A stretch of 64,000 bases of DNA, taken from assembly GCF_030813055.1 (NCBI RefSeq), contig NZ_JAUSTW010000003.1, positions 496,001-560,000 of the forward strand, in the 5' to 3' direction. The translations under genes were made by a program, and so were the position numbers. A model generated the notes under the pieces. The model had not been told where the DNA came from, made no database searches, and saw only the letters and a list, made by a program, of their open reading frames with translations. How positions within the stretch are numbered: the first letter of the stretch is position 1; each line of letters starts with the position of its first letter. The stretch comes from Neobacillus ginsengisoli. Its GTDB lineage: Bacteria; Bacillota; Bacilli; Bacillales_B; DSM-18226. Below are positions 26,005-34,578 of this stretch, piece after piece.

Positions 26005-27144
26005 TGTTTCCTTTTGCGTTTTGGCTTTAAAAAACAACTTCATCAAGGGAGGCGTAACAATGGTAGTTACAAGAACCACCACCACCATTACAGCAAACAT
26101 AGTTTGACTTAATAGCTTTGATTCTAAACCAATCGAGGCAATAATTAATGCTACTTCACCGCGGGAAATCATGGCAGAACCTATCCCCAATGAGCTGTTC
26201 CAACCAAATCCGGCAGCTTTTGCACCAATCGCAGCACCAATTAATTTCGTAAGAATAGCTAAAATACTAAAGAGAGCGATAAGCCCTAAATTTTGTGAAA
26301 TACCGGTAAACTCCGCCGTTATTCCAATAGAAGTAAAAAATATCGGAACAAAAATGGAATAACTAATCGTTTCAACCTTCTCAAAAACCTCGTGCTTGTA
26401 GTCCGTTACACTTATTGCCACACCCGCAATATAAGCTCCAATGATCGCTGCAACACCTGTGTATTCTGCTAAGTAAGCATATACAAAACAAATAATGAGA
26501 GCGGACGAAATGACAGTTTCCGTTACTTTTAACAAGGCAAATTTTTTCAAGAACCAAGGGACTGCTTTCCAGCCAACAAGAATAGCTCCGGCGAAAAATA
26601 ATACCTTTTTTAAAATAACTGCAGTTAAATTAACCTCTCCGCCTGCAAAGCTCATTAAAAACGCCAGTGCAATAATGACGACCACATCATCAATTACTGC
26701 AGCACCTAAAATAGTAGCGCCTTCAGGAGTTTTTAACTGATTCATCTCTTTAAGTGCTTGGACGGAGATACTGACACTTGTTGCAGAAAGCAATAGCCCC
26801 AAAAACCAGGATTGCATCATAGAAAAATGAAAAATGCTGCCCGCAAAATACCCTAAAACAAGCGGAACAATTATGCCTCCAAAACCAACAAAGGTAGACG
26901 CCTTCCCCGTTCGTTTGAATTCATCCACATCCGTTTCCAATCCGGCAATGAACATTAATAGGATAACCCCGATTTGACTGAATTCAGCTAATGTTTTTGT
27001 CTCGTTGACTACCCCTAAAACCGATGGACCAAGGAGAATTCCAATCAAGAGTTTGCCAAGCACGGACGGCTGCCCTAATCTTACGCTAAGGCTTCCGGCT
27101 ATTTTGGATGAAATTAAGATAATCGCTAGTTGTAGTAATAACAA
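25987..27144 (-). CDS. CPA2-family cation/proton antiporter (NapA-like)
   Basis: With the TTG at 27144 the protein is 385 residues, close to the 383 of Enterococcus NapA. It has about 12 membrane segments and CPA2 motifs: LGKLLIGILLGPSVLG, LLMFIAGLETD, SATSVSISVQALKEM, GAAVIDDVVVIIAL (ion-binding Asp pair) and SRGEVALIIASIG. It exchanges Na+ or K+ for protons at the cytoplasmic membrane. SD AAAGGCGG is about 7 nt before this TTG; the longer frame to 27249 would translate through a terminator-like hairpin and is rejected. That hairpin (27200-27243) in the leader suggests transcription attenuation. It is divergent from the DeoR gene. Confidence 0.87.
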   Translation of the reverse strand: MLLLQLAIILISSKIAGSLSVRLGQPSVLGKLLIGILLGPSVLGVVNETKTLAEFSQIGVILLMFIAGLETDVDEFKRTGKASTFVGFGGIIVPLVLGYFAGSIFHFSMMQSWFLGLLLSATSVSISVQALKEMNQLKTPEGATILGAAVIDDVVVIIALAFLMSFAGGEVNLTAVILKKVLFFAGAILVGWKAVPWFLKKFALLKVTETVISSALIICFVYAYLAEYTGVAAIIGAYIAGVAISVTDYKHEVFEKVETISYSIFVPIFFTSIGITAEFTGISQNLGLIALFSILAILTKLIGAAIGAKAAGFGWNSSLGIGSAMISRGEVALIIASIGLESKLLSQTMFAVMVVVVLVTTIVTPPLMKLFFKAKTQKETRDTRN

Positions 27145-27183
27145 TTCATTACCGCCTTTCGTTATTATAATGAGATTTATTTT

Positions 27184-27243
27184 TAAAAAAATACAAAAAG
27201 AGCCTGTTACCAAAGGACATAATAATCCCTTGGTGACAGGCTC
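27184..27243 (-). terminator. Leader terminator/attenuator before the antiporter gene
   Basis: An 18-bp stem (GAGCCTGTCACCAAGGGA with its near-complement, two G-U-type positions) followed by TTTTTGTATTTTTTT lies upstream of the antiporter start in the same direction. Only about 150 bp separate it from the divergent DeoR promoter, so no upstream minus-strand gene needs it. It is best read as an attenuator. No known riboswitch consensus was recognised. Confidence 0.6.
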
Positions 27244-27330
27244 CTCCAAGTACGCTCAGTATTTTATTAAATATATTTTATCATAATCCTACGTGCTTTT
27301 ATTAATTTACTTGAAATTACTTATAAATAA

Positions 27331-27358
27331 TTGCAAATACGTAAATATATTGTATAAT
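27331..27358 (+). promoter_or_regulatory. Promoter of the deoR-HAD operon
   Basis: TTGCAA, 16 bp, TATAAT, about 35 bp upstream of the DeoR start. Reiterated ACTTA(C/T)AAATA words surround it and may be the DeoR operator. Confidence 0.6.
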
Positions 27359-27394
27359 AAACTTACAAATACTTAAAAAAGTTGGTGTTATTCC

Positions 27395-28174
27395 TTGTAT
27401 CAAGAGGAAAGATTAGTAGCTATTTTGGAATTCCTTAAAAGGAATAACAGGATTTCTGTTGAACAAATTTGTTCACTCTTTGATGTTTCAAGAGATACAG
27501 CCAGACGGGATCTTGTCAGGCTCGAAGAAGAAAAATCGATTGTGCGGACTCGTGGCGGGGCTATTCTTCCATCCGTTCATAATGAAGTAAAAAACTATTC
27601 TCATCGCCTGAAAACGGTATCTGAAGAAAAAAGGATAATTGGAAAAAAAGCTGCCTCTTTAATCTATCCCGGCGACAGGGTGATATTGGATGCCTCAACA
27701 ACCGTTCAATCCTGTGCGGAACAAATCGAAAACACGGATTGTACCGTTATTACTAATTCCATCAACCTGGCTGAAGTATTATCCTCCAAACAGGACGTGA
27801 ATATCCAGCTCTTAGGCGGGAAACTGCAAAAAGAGCACCGCTTTTTATACGGTTCATCTGTAGTCGAAAAACTCTCGGAATACCATGTAGATAAAGCTTT
27901 TATCGGTGTAGTTGGTATATCTGAAAGAGGATTAACGATTGCCCATGAGGAGGATGGCACGGTTAAACGAAAAATGATCCGGCAGGCGAAGCAAGTGATT
28001 GTTTTGGCAGACCATACAAAGTTAGGCATCACTGATTTTTTCCGTTTTGCTGATCTAAAAGATATTGATCTATTAATTACCGATAAAACGCCTCCGAAAG
28101 CGTTCATCGATTTGTTAAGAAAAAACAATGTAGAGCTCTTAACAGCAGAGCAGGAAAACGAGGGAGAGGATTAA
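27395..28174 (+). CDS. DeoR family transcriptional regulator
   Basis: The 259 residues have the DeoR HTH at the N-terminus (QEERLVAILEFLKRNNRISV, LFDVSRDTARRDLVRLEEE, RTRGGAI) and a sugar-phosphate-sensing domain (residues about 75-250; VILDASTTVQSCAEQIE, VITNSINLAEVL, LLGGKLQKEHRFLYG, ADHTKLG). The start is a TTG with a weak SD. The stop codon is one base before the HAD phosphatase ATG, so the two genes form an operon in which the regulator likely responds to a phosphosugar that the phosphatase removes. The target sugar is unknown. Confidence 0.9.
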   Translation: MYQEERLVAILEFLKRNNRISVEQICSLFDVSRDTARRDLVRLEEEKSIVRTRGGAILPSVHNEVKNYSHRLKTVSEEKRIIGKKAASLIYPGDRVILDASTTVQSCAEQIENTDCTVITNSINLAEVLSSKQDVNIQLLGGKLQKEHRFLYGSSVVEKLSEYHVDKAFIGVVGISERGLTIAHEEDGTVKRKMIRQAKQVIVLADHTKLGITDFFRFADLKDIDLLITDKTPPKAFIDLLRKNNVELLTAEQENEGED

Positions 28175-28175
28175 A

Positions 28176-29054
28176 ATGGTAAAATTGATTGCTGTCGATT
28201 TGGATGGTACGTTGCTGAATGAAGAAAACCAAGTAAGCAAAGGGAATTTGGAAGCCATCAAATTTGCTCAATCCAAGGGTGTTGAAGTCGTGATCGCGAC
28301 AGGACGTGCCCATTTTGATGTTCAGACCATTTTTAAAAATATCGATATGAAAACCTGGATTATTGGGGCGAATGGAGCGACTATCCACCAGCCAAATGGC
28401 GAATTGTTTCACTCTGTACCTATCAATCGGCCGGATGCCTTAAACATTCTAAGCTGGCTTGAAAAAGAAGACTACTATTATGAAGTGTTTAGCAATCATT
28501 CCATATTGACGCCGCTGCATGGCCGGGAGCTTTTAACAATCGAAATGGACAGAGTGAAAAGTGCGAACCCGAAAGTAAGCATCGATCAATTGAAATACGC
28601 AGCTGAAAAGCAATTCAGCCAAACAGGATTTTCTTTTATCAACTCTTACAAAGACCTTTTAGAGGCTGATGTGGATTTTTATAATATCCTTGCCTTTTCA
28701 TTTGATGAAGAAAAGCAAAGGAAAGGCTGGGCAAATTTTGAAGGTATGAAGGATGTAACGCTTGTTACATCTGCTAAACATAATTTTGAATTAGAGCACA
28801 AAAATGCCTCAAAAGGAATTGCCTTAGAAATTCTTGCCAACGAGCTGAAGATCAACTTAGCCGATACAGCTGCTGTTGGCGACAGCTTCAACGATTTATC
28901 GATGCTAAGAATTGCCGGAAGAAGTGCAGCAATGGGAAATGCCCAAAAGGAAATTAAAGATTGCTGTCAGGAAGTGACCCTTTCGAATGTCGAGGACGGA
29001 GTTGCTCATTTCATTTATTCATTAACACATGGTACCCGTCAACTTGCATTGTGA
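28176..29054 (+). CDS. Cof-type HAD-IIB family sugar phosphatase
   Basis: The 292-residue protein carries the four HAD motifs: motif I AVDLDGTLLNEEN (nucleophile and acid Asp), motif II VIATGRAHF, motif III Lys in KNASKGIALEIL, and motif IV AAVGDSFNDLSML, with a C2B cap between II and III. It dephosphorylates a sugar phosphate or similar metabolite in the cytosol. It is translationally coupled to the DeoR regulator, and a terminator follows at 29171. Confidence 0.92.
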   Translation: MVKLIAVDLDGTLLNEENQVSKGNLEAIKFAQSKGVEVVIATGRAHFDVQTIFKNIDMKTWIIGANGATIHQPNGELFHSVPINRPDALNILSWLEKEDYYYEVFSNHSILTPLHGRELLTIEMDRVKSANPKVSIDQLKYAAEKQFSQTGFSFINSYKDLLEADVDFYNILAFSFDEEKQRKGWANFEGMKDVTLVTSAKHNFELEHKNASKGIALEILANELKINLADTAAVGDSFNDLSMLRIAGRSAAMGNAQKEIKDCCQEVTLSNVEDGVAHFIYSLTHGTRQLAL

Positions 29055-29170
29055 TTTTTTTTTAAATCACGGTACTTAAATTCTCATTGGCGTAACGCAA
29101 TTGCGGCGTGACAATCTGAGTTTGAGCAATAAATAAGCAGATATAAAAGAATAGTTGAGTTATTCTTCTT

Positions 29171-29202
29171 TGAGTGTTCAGTTAAGAACACTCATTTTTT
29201 TT
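29171..29202 (+). terminator. Intrinsic terminator of the deoR-HAD operon
   Basis: TGAGTGTTC-AGTTAA-GAACACTCA followed by eight T residues. Confidence 0.9.
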
Positions 29203-29231
29203 GGTGATTATGAATACACTTTCTGCATGGC

Positions 29232-30074
29232 TCAAGGTTCATCATCTAGCTTTTCATTCGCTTCACTAAACGATTTATCAATGTTTATTACATAAATATC
29301 ACCAGATGAATAGTCCGTTCTTAATTCCCATTCTTGTGGTATTTTTAATCTTTTGTAGATAGGGGTCAAAACTGCTTTTCTCTTTTGTTCTATTTGCTGA
29401 AAACGAGTGAGAAAAGCGTCAAAATCAGCAACATTAGAAACTGAAATATTCATTTTATTAATCGCTGTATCTATTGCCTCTAATTCAATAAAAGCTTTTG
29501 TTTCATCCTGTGTCAGTTTTCCAATTATCATTCCATCAACAGATTTATTATCTGTAATAGTAGCCGGAACCATGCTTTTGGGGACTACATTTATATCCTG
29601 TTTCGTTGTATTTTGGTATTCAGTCTTTTTTAATACAGACACGGTTCCATTTACCTCTAAAATCGCACACTCAACTTCCTCAATATTGAAGATATCCTTT
29701 CCCCTCAATGCCTGCTGAAGAGAATCTATTGTATATCCAATCTTCTGCATCGATTCTTCCAAGATTTGTCCTTTTTTTATTAAGGTAGTAGGTTCTCCAG
29801 CTATCCATTTCCTATAGCGCTGATTTCTAAAAGCAAGGTTATTCAAGATGAATACAACTCCACCCATAATAAAGAGTGCAAGAATAAAATACAGGAACTT
29901 AATTTTAATATTAAATGTTAAATTTCCTGCAATAGTACCCATTGTAATCGAAGCAATGTAAAGGTGATAAGTTTTATGGGCTATCGTCTGTTTGCCCAGA
30001 AGAAGTACAAAAATCCATAATAATAAGAAAGCTGTAAACGTTCTAAAGATGATTTCTACAGAATCTGGCATCAC
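29232..30074 (-). CDS. DUF421 (YetF-type) membrane protein
   Basis: The 280-residue protein has three N-terminal membrane helices (about 10-28, 38-55, 60-82), then the YetF cytoplasmic domain with GEPTTLIKKGQILEESMQKI and the ALRGKDIFNIEEVECAILE-(V)NGTVSVLKK segment, and a C-terminal extension of about 110 residues. Homologues such as YetF/YdfS/YrbG are linked to spore or cell envelope properties; the biochemical role is unknown. The SD GGGAG lies upstream of the first ATG. It faces the deoR-HAD terminator. Confidence 0.82.
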   Translation of the reverse strand: MMPDSVEIIFRTFTAFLLLWIFVLLLGKQTIAHKTYHLYIASITMGTIAGNLTFNIKIKFLYFILALFIMGGVVFILNNLAFRNQRYRKWIAGEPTTLIKKGQILEESMQKIGYTIDSLQQALRGKDIFNIEEVECAILEVNGTVSVLKKTEYQNTTKQDINVVPKSMVPATITDNKSVDGMIIGKLTQDETKAFIELEAIDTAINKMNISVSNVADFDAFLTRFQQIEQKRKAVLTPIYKRLKIPQEWELRTDYSSGDIYVINIDKSFSEANEKLDDEP

Positions 30075-30166
30075 TTTTTCTCCCTTTAAAAATCAAAACT
30101 AAACTATTGGTTGGCTTATTATACCCAAAGATACGCATTTATATGGAACACACGAAGCGTTGTTTT

Positions 30167-30220
30167 TGTCCTCCTCAGATGGACAAAAATCCATTTTGTC
30201 CACAAAGGGTGACAGGCACC
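30167..30220. repeat. Dispersed repeat, full copy R2 (flipped core)
   Basis: TGTCC, 9 nt, GGACA, 11 nt, TGTCCACAAAG, then GGTGACAGGCACC. The core is ACAGG instead of CCTGT. It ends 5 bp from the stop codon of the minus-strand histidine kinase (30225). Confidence 0.85.
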
Positions 30221-30224
30221 GTGT

Positions 30225-31622
30225 TCACTGTGGAATCCGTATCACAAACGTACTCCCTTTCCCCACTTCGCTACTCAATTGAATGGTTCCGCCATGGGTG
30301 TCGACAATCCACTTTGCGATGGAGAGTCCCAGGCCGTGGCCGCCCATTTGCCGGGAACGGGATTTGTCTGCACGATAGAAGCGTTCGAAAATATGGTTTT
30401 GATCCTCTTGTTTGATTCCGATACCAGTGTCCTGAACTTTAATGCACAGCTGACGTGCTTCTTCTGAAAGCGAAAGCTGGACTTCCCCTCCGTTTGGTGT
30501 GTATTTAATCGCATTGTCTAATAATATATATAATAGCTGTGATAATCGTTGCGGGTCTCCCGTTGCCATCAGTGTGGCCGGTGCCTGCAGGTTCAAAGAA
30601 ATTTGCTTGGAAGCTGCCAGCGGATTGACAGACTCCATCGCTTTATCCGCTTGTGCGCGGAAGTCGAACGATTCCGTTTTCGTTTCGATGGTATTCGAAT
30701 CGGAACGAGCCAGTGTCAAGAGGTCGCTAACCAAATTCGTCATCCGCTTCACTTCCTGCCTCATATTCGAAAGCAGCCTCCCAACAAAATCCCCCTCCTC
30801 CTCTTTCACCGGTTCGATCGTCATTTCCATCGCATCAATCGAAGATAACAACACACTTAATGGTGTCCGTAATTCATGTGAGGCATCTGCAACAAATTCC
30901 CGCTGCCTCGAAAATGCTCCGCTTATCGGGATCATCGCTCTTTTGGACATGACCACACTCATGAAGGTAGCAACACCGAAAAATACAATGCCTAACGCTA
31001 CAAGAATCATGAGGAGCAAATGGAATAGCTGATAAGCAAATGAGATATCTTTTCCGATATACAACTGTCCAATGAATTGACCATTATTGTAAATCGAATG
31101 GCTCGCAACCATTAGCCGAATATCATGAGCATCCTCATGCGGATGAAATTCCCCCTTGTTGCCCCTTCCTCCGAGATTGCTTTCCACATGCAGTGTTACC
31201 TTGCGAATTTCATTTTGGAAACTGCTCTTCACAAGGTTCAGCAAATCCGGACGCAAGCGACGATCCGCTTCATTGCCCAAGATCAATTCTCCATTCGCAT
31301 TGACAACATAATAAAAATATTGATTGACCCCGGCAAACACAATCTCTTGATTTTGAATTCCGTGCAGATCCCTTTGTTCATTTTTCATTAAATAATTCTC
31401 AATGAAGCTTGCTTCCTGGTTCACTAATGAATCCAGTTCATGCTCCTGATTCTTAAGGATAATCACATAGAGGACAGAATAGACAATCACAATAAAAAGG
31501 ATGAGAAAAAGCATCAGCAGTCCGCTGTACATCCGAGTCAGCCGCCCTTGTGTGCTCTTAAAAACATCCTTCTCACTACGGTTGGTTACTGCCCGAAAGA
31601 ATGAAAGAAGCTTAGTGTTCAA
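30225..31622 (-). CDS. Two-component sensor histidine kinase (OmpR-partner class)
   Basis: The 465-residue protein has two membrane segments (about 35-60 and 200-222) flanking an extracytoplasmic sensor of about 140 residues, then HisKA with ASHELRTPLSVLLSSIDAME and an HATPase domain (LLYILLDNAIKYTPNGGEV, VQDTGIGIKQED, RQMGGHGLGLSIAKWIVD). Its start overlaps the response regulator gene by 11 bp, so the pair is translationally coupled. The neighbouring genes upstream encode a membrane protein, PspA and a small membrane protein, suggesting that the system senses an envelope signal. Confidence 0.93.
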   Translation of the reverse strand: MNTKLLSFFRAVTNRSEKDVFKSTQGRLTRMYSGLLMLFLILFIVIVYSVLYVIILKNQEHELDSLVNQEASFIENYLMKNEQRDLHGIQNQEIVFAGVNQYFYYVVNANGELILGNEADRRLRPDLLNLVKSSFQNEIRKVTLHVESNLGGRGNKGEFHPHEDAHDIRLMVASHSIYNNGQFIGQLYIGKDISFAYQLFHLLLMILVALGIVFFGVATFMSVVMSKRAMIPISGAFSRQREFVADASHELRTPLSVLLSSIDAMEMTIEPVKEEEGDFVGRLLSNMRQEVKRMTNLVSDLLTLARSDSNTIETKTESFDFRAQADKAMESVNPLAASKQISLNLQAPATLMATGDPQRLSQLLYILLDNAIKYTPNGGEVQLSLSEEARQLCIKVQDTGIGIKQEDQNHIFERFYRADKSRSRQMGGHGLGLSIAKWIVDTHGGTIQLSSEVGKGSTFVIRIPQ

Positions 31623-32286
31623 CCTTGTAGCCCACCCCCCTGATACTTTGAAGCAAATTTTGTTTTCCCACGATGTCTAACTTCTTTCGAATCAATTTGA
31701 CTGTGGCATCAATGGTTTTCAGTGCTACCTCCGAATCAAAGCCCCAGATTCGCTCAAGAATAACCTCACGCTGCAGCACTTGTCCTTTATTTTGCACCAA
31801 TAAATCCAAAAGCTGAAATTCACGGGGACTTAACTGGACTTCTGCCCTTCCTAAACGAACCTCGTGGCTCATCCGATTTAGAACCAATCCATCAATCTCA
31901 ATTTCCTCTTCAAAAATCGGCGCATAGTTTCGGCGGGAAAGAGCGCGCAGCCGCGCTAAAAGTTCGCCAATTTCAAACGGTTTGACAAGATAATCATCCG
32001 CTCCGGCATCCAGCCCCTCAATCCGATCCTCTACTGTGTCTTTTGCCGTTAACATCAGAATTGCACCCGCGTAACCTTGTTTTCGTAAGCGGCGGCAGAC
32101 CTCGACCCCCGTCCCGTTCGGCATCATCCAATCCAGGATTAACACATCATAGTGTGTGGAGGTGGCATAATAGAAAGCATCTTCCCCTTCCATCACCCAC
32201 TCAACCTTGTAATCTCCCTTCTTTTTTAACATATAAACAATCAATTCACCAAGCTGTGAATCATCTTCAGCTAATAAAATATTCAT
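31612..32286 (-). CDS. OmpR/PhoB family response regulator
   Basis: The 224 residues comprise a receiver domain (residues 1-115; acidic pair AEDD, phospho-acceptor Asp in VLILDWMMPNGTGVEV, LTAKDTVEDRIEG, Lys in DYLVKPFEIGELLAR) and a winged-helix effector (about 128-222; LSPREFQLLDLLVQNKGQVL, IRGVGYKVEH). It is encoded immediately upstream of and overlapping its kinase. A likely target is the adjacent membrane protein-pspA group, or the system itself. Confidence 0.95.
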   Translation of the reverse strand: MNILLAEDDSQLGELIVYMLKKKGDYKVEWVMEGEDAFYYATSTHYDVLILDWMMPNGTGVEVCRRLRKQGYAGAILMLTAKDTVEDRIEGLDAGADDYLVKPFEIGELLARLRALSRRNYAPIFEEEIEIDGLVLNRMSHEVRLGRAEVQLSPREFQLLDLLVQNKGQVLQREVILERIWGFDSEVALKTIDATVKLIRKKLDIVGKQNLLQSIRGVGYKVEH

Positions 32287-32343
32287 GGGTTTAAACTCCT
32301 TTAAAATCCGAGATTTTCCGCAACTGCCCGAATTATACCGGAG

Positions 32344-32994
32344 TTAACTTAAGATATTTTTAAAAATAAAATAGCCGGTAAAGAGAGACTGACTTAGCAA
32401 AACTATTCCCCATACCACCGCCGGAATCAATGCTCCTTGAGCAAGAACAGCCGTCCTCGCGGGGTTTTTCCGACGCATAAAGCTTTGCCGGCACAATTGG
32501 AAAGAATTTAAAACCGATTGAATCAGAATGAGAGATGCCAGGAAAATACTGATATGCATAATCGCCAGTTCATACCTGAAGTAAATCGGCACTGCAAGTA
32601 AGGAAACAAAGGAGAGTGCCCAGATAAAGCCAAAAAAATTACGAATCCATAGCAGCAATGATAGAACCAGTAAACTGATAAAGAAATAAATGATGCTATC
32701 GTAGTGACCTTTTGATACTAAATAAAATAACCCGATTGCCGTTAACGAGGTTCCCGTATACCCCGCATAGGCGATTAGGGCTTTTCTGAAGCGGGATTGT
32801 GCATGGTTTGCTGCCTGCCAAGAGCCATCCCTTTGCAATTTAATTTTTTCGCCGAAGCCTCCTTTTAAAAATAACACACAGATTACCTCGTAAAGCAGTG
32901 TGTAACAGAGAGATAGGTATACCCTTAAAAAAGGAATCCCGGTTACGAGCAATGCTGCTGCCAGATAAATCAGGATAAGGATAGTAGAATTCAC
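32344..32994 (-). CDS. Polytopic membrane protein, M50B-like family
   Basis: Starting at the GTG at 32994 (SD GGAG 7 nt upstream) the protein is 216 residues with about six hydrophobic segments. It resembles the M50B-like peptidase annotation group (early IYLAAALLVTGIPFLRVYLSLCYTLLYEV and a central polar loop), but I do not see an intact HExxH zinc site. The longer frame to 33159 reads through a reiterated non-coding segment and is rejected. It lies 58 bp upstream of the response regulator on the same strand and is probably co-transcribed. Its function is unknown. Confidence 0.6.
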   Translation of the reverse strand: MNSTILILIYLAAALLVTGIPFLRVYLSLCYTLLYEVICVLFLKGGFGEKIKLQRDGSWQAANHAQSRFRKALIAYAGYTGTSLTAIGLFYLVSKGHYDSIIYFFISLLVLSLLLWIRNFFGFIWALSFVSLLAVPIYFRYELAIMHISIFLASLILIQSVLNSFQLCRQSFMRRKNPARTAVLAQGALIPAVVWGIVLLSQSLFTGYFIFKNILS

Positions 32995-33049
32995 GTTTAA
33001 GCTCCATTCTTTTTTTGTATAAAACCCACAAATATGAATAATTGTGAAC

Positions 33050-33125
33050 TTCACGGATTCACGGCAAAAGTTCGCGGGATTACTGAAAAAGTTGGCGGAA
33101 TCCCCCCTAGAATTCACGGAATGAG
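33050..33125. repeat. Short reiterated segment (TTCACGG / AAAGTT / GCGGGAT words)
   Basis: TTCACGG occurs three times, interleaved with AAAAGTT-CGCGGGATT and AAAAGTT-GGCGGAATC units. It lies between pspA and the downstream membrane-protein gene and can spuriously extend that reading frame. Confidence 0.5.
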
Positions 33126-33139
33126 AAAAATCACCCCCG

Positions 33140-33184
33140 CTATAAAGAAAAAGAAGCACCTAACCAATCTCTCGGGGGTGCTTC
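33140..33184 (-). terminator. Intrinsic terminator after pspA
   Basis: GAAGCACC / GGTGCTTC stem with a TTCTTTTTCTTT tail on the minus strand, about 60 bp beyond the pspA stop codon. Transcription of the downstream genes probably restarts after it. Confidence 0.65.
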
Positions 33185-33245
33185 CTTTCCTACTTGCGCG
33201 TCTATTTTCCTGCCTCTAACTAGATTACCTTTTCCTTCTCATTTT

Positions 33246-33887
33246 TCAATTTTTCAATTTTTCAATTTCCTTTTCCAATTCTTCATCGTTCACAAAATCC
33301 TGGTGCTCAAGCTTTGGATTGGAAAACTGACTGCCGGCCTGGACCTGCGCTTCCATCAATAAAATCCGCTCCTCCGCCCTGGCAACCCCTCTCGCGATAT
33401 TTTCTGTTTGAAAACTGAAAGTTGCTTTCTGAATCTGTTTAATAGACTGGGCAACATTTGCCCGGGAAGCTAAAAGGATTTTCTTATGCTGCATTTCATT
33501 ATACGTTTCTTTCAGTTGATTCAATTTTTCAATCAGAATCTGAGTTTGTCCTTTAATGGCTCCAAGCTGTTCCTTGTAAAGGCTTAGCTGCTTTTGATTG
33601 ACAAGTTTTTCTTGAACCGCCAATTTCGCGATATCATCCTCGCCCCGTTCAATGGCCAATTTTGCCTGACGAACTCTCTTCGCTACCAATGCTTCTGTTT
33701 CCAAAATGAGCGCAGCTTGTTTTTTCTCCACAAAAATCTGGCTGGCCAAGGCTTTCTGACCCTTTGCAATCTCCTGCTCCATTTCTCTCGAATACTCATT
33801 CAACATCGCAATTGGATCCTCGATACCATCCAGCAATCCATTAATTTCCGCCATCGTAATCGTTTTAATTCGTTTAAAAATACCCAT
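33246..33887 (-). CDS. pspA: PspA/IM30 family membrane-stress protein
   Basis: The 213-residue protein is nearly all helix with long coiled-coil stretches. The N-terminal amphipathic segment MGIFKRIKTITMAEINGLLD is followed by the conserved EDPIAMLNEYSREMEQEI. PspA/Vipp1 proteins oligomerise on damaged cytoplasmic membrane and keep it sealed. It is preceded by a small membrane protein gene (2-bp gap, SD AAAGGAG inside that gene's end) that may act as its membrane anchor or modulator, and it stands near an envelope-type two-component system. Confidence 0.92.
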   Translation of the reverse strand: MGIFKRIKTITMAEINGLLDGIEDPIAMLNEYSREMEQEIAKGQKALASQIFVEKKQAALILETEALVAKRVRQAKLAIERGEDDIAKLAVQEKLVNQKQLSLYKEQLGAIKGQTQILIEKLNQLKETYNEMQHKKILLASRANVAQSIKQIQKATFSFQTENIARGVARAEERILLMEAQVQAGSQFSNPKLEHQDFVNDEELEKEIEKLKN

Positions 33888-33889
33888 TT

Positions 33890-34303
33890 TTATTCAATCT
33901 CCTTTTCATTCGTTAAATTTTTTTCCCACTGATCTAAAATACGTGCATTATGGTTAATGACAGGTGTATGTGAACTCATTAAAGGTGTTTCAATAAACCG
34001 CTCCATCGAGGAAGCCTTTGCCTTCCTTCTAAGCCATCTCACTAAGAGAACCAGAACAGCCAGTCCGATAATGAGGAATAGTAATGGACCGAACAAATGG
34101 AAATCTCCTCCGTGATGCGGGCCGTTCATAAACTGCTGTTGTCTAAAGCCGCCTCGGCGCCCCCATCCTTCCGAGCGAAATCCATTAGGTCCCCCGTAAA
34201 AGTCGCGATGCCCTCCTAAAAGATGCCGGAAAAAATTAATTCCAACAATGATAGCAGCGACAATCGCTCCCCAGAAAATACCTAACTTTACTCGAGTATT
34301 CAT
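33890..34303 (-). CDS. Small two-pass membrane protein upstream of pspA
   Basis: The ATG at 34303 has SD AAAGGAGG 10 nt upstream and gives 137 residues. Two hydrophobic helices (about 7-25 and 70-90) flank a Gly/Phe/His/Arg-rich loop (GGHRDFYGGPNGF ... GPHHGGDFH), followed by a basic patch LVRWLRRKAKAS and a polar tail. It is coupled to pspA. I do not recognise a named family; a role as membrane partner of PspA is inferred from position only. Confidence 0.72.
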   Translation of the reverse strand: MNTRVKLGIFWGAIVAAIIVGINFFRHLLGGHRDFYGGPNGFRSEGWGRRGGFRQQQFMNGPHHGGDFHLFGPLLFLIIGLAVLVLLVRWLRRKAKASSMERFIETPLMSSHTPVINHNARILDQWEKNLTNEKEIE

Positions 34304-34479
34304 CTCTATCTTTCCTCCTTTCATTACTTGATGAATTGAAGTTTAATAGAGAATGGTGAAAACTTGGTGAAAACTAATACTAGTAAAACTATTTTTTCAC
34401 ACCATGTCCATTACCCACCATCCTCCCTATATAGAAAGTGAAGGGCGGGGGGTGTTGGGAGTTGGGAATTCAAAACACC

Positions 34480-34534
34480 TGTCCTCTCTATACGGACAAA
34501 CTCACCCAAGTGTCCACGAACGGTGCCTGTCACC
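34480..34534. repeat. Dispersed repeat, full copy R3
   Basis: TGTCC, 9 nt, GGACA, 12 nt, TGTCCACGAAC, then GGTGCCTGTCACC: 55 bp. Confidence 0.88.
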
Positions 34535-34578
34535 ACATCGATTTAAAGGTCATACATTATTTATGGGAGTGATTCTAA

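Noticed and set aside
27200..27243. Possible further copy of the dispersed repeat (GGTGACAGGCTCC)
   Set aside because: Only the core is similar and it is embedded in a terminator stem with its own pairing; the flanking TGTCC/GGACA structure is absent.
27145..27249. N-terminal extension of the CPA2 antiporter
   Set aside because: It would translate through the terminator hairpin and lacks an SD; the TTG at 27144 has SD AAAGGCGG and gives the NapA length.
32995..33159. N-terminal extension of the membrane protein at 32344-32994
   Set aside because: It runs through a short reiterated non-coding segment; the GTG at 32994 has a good SD.
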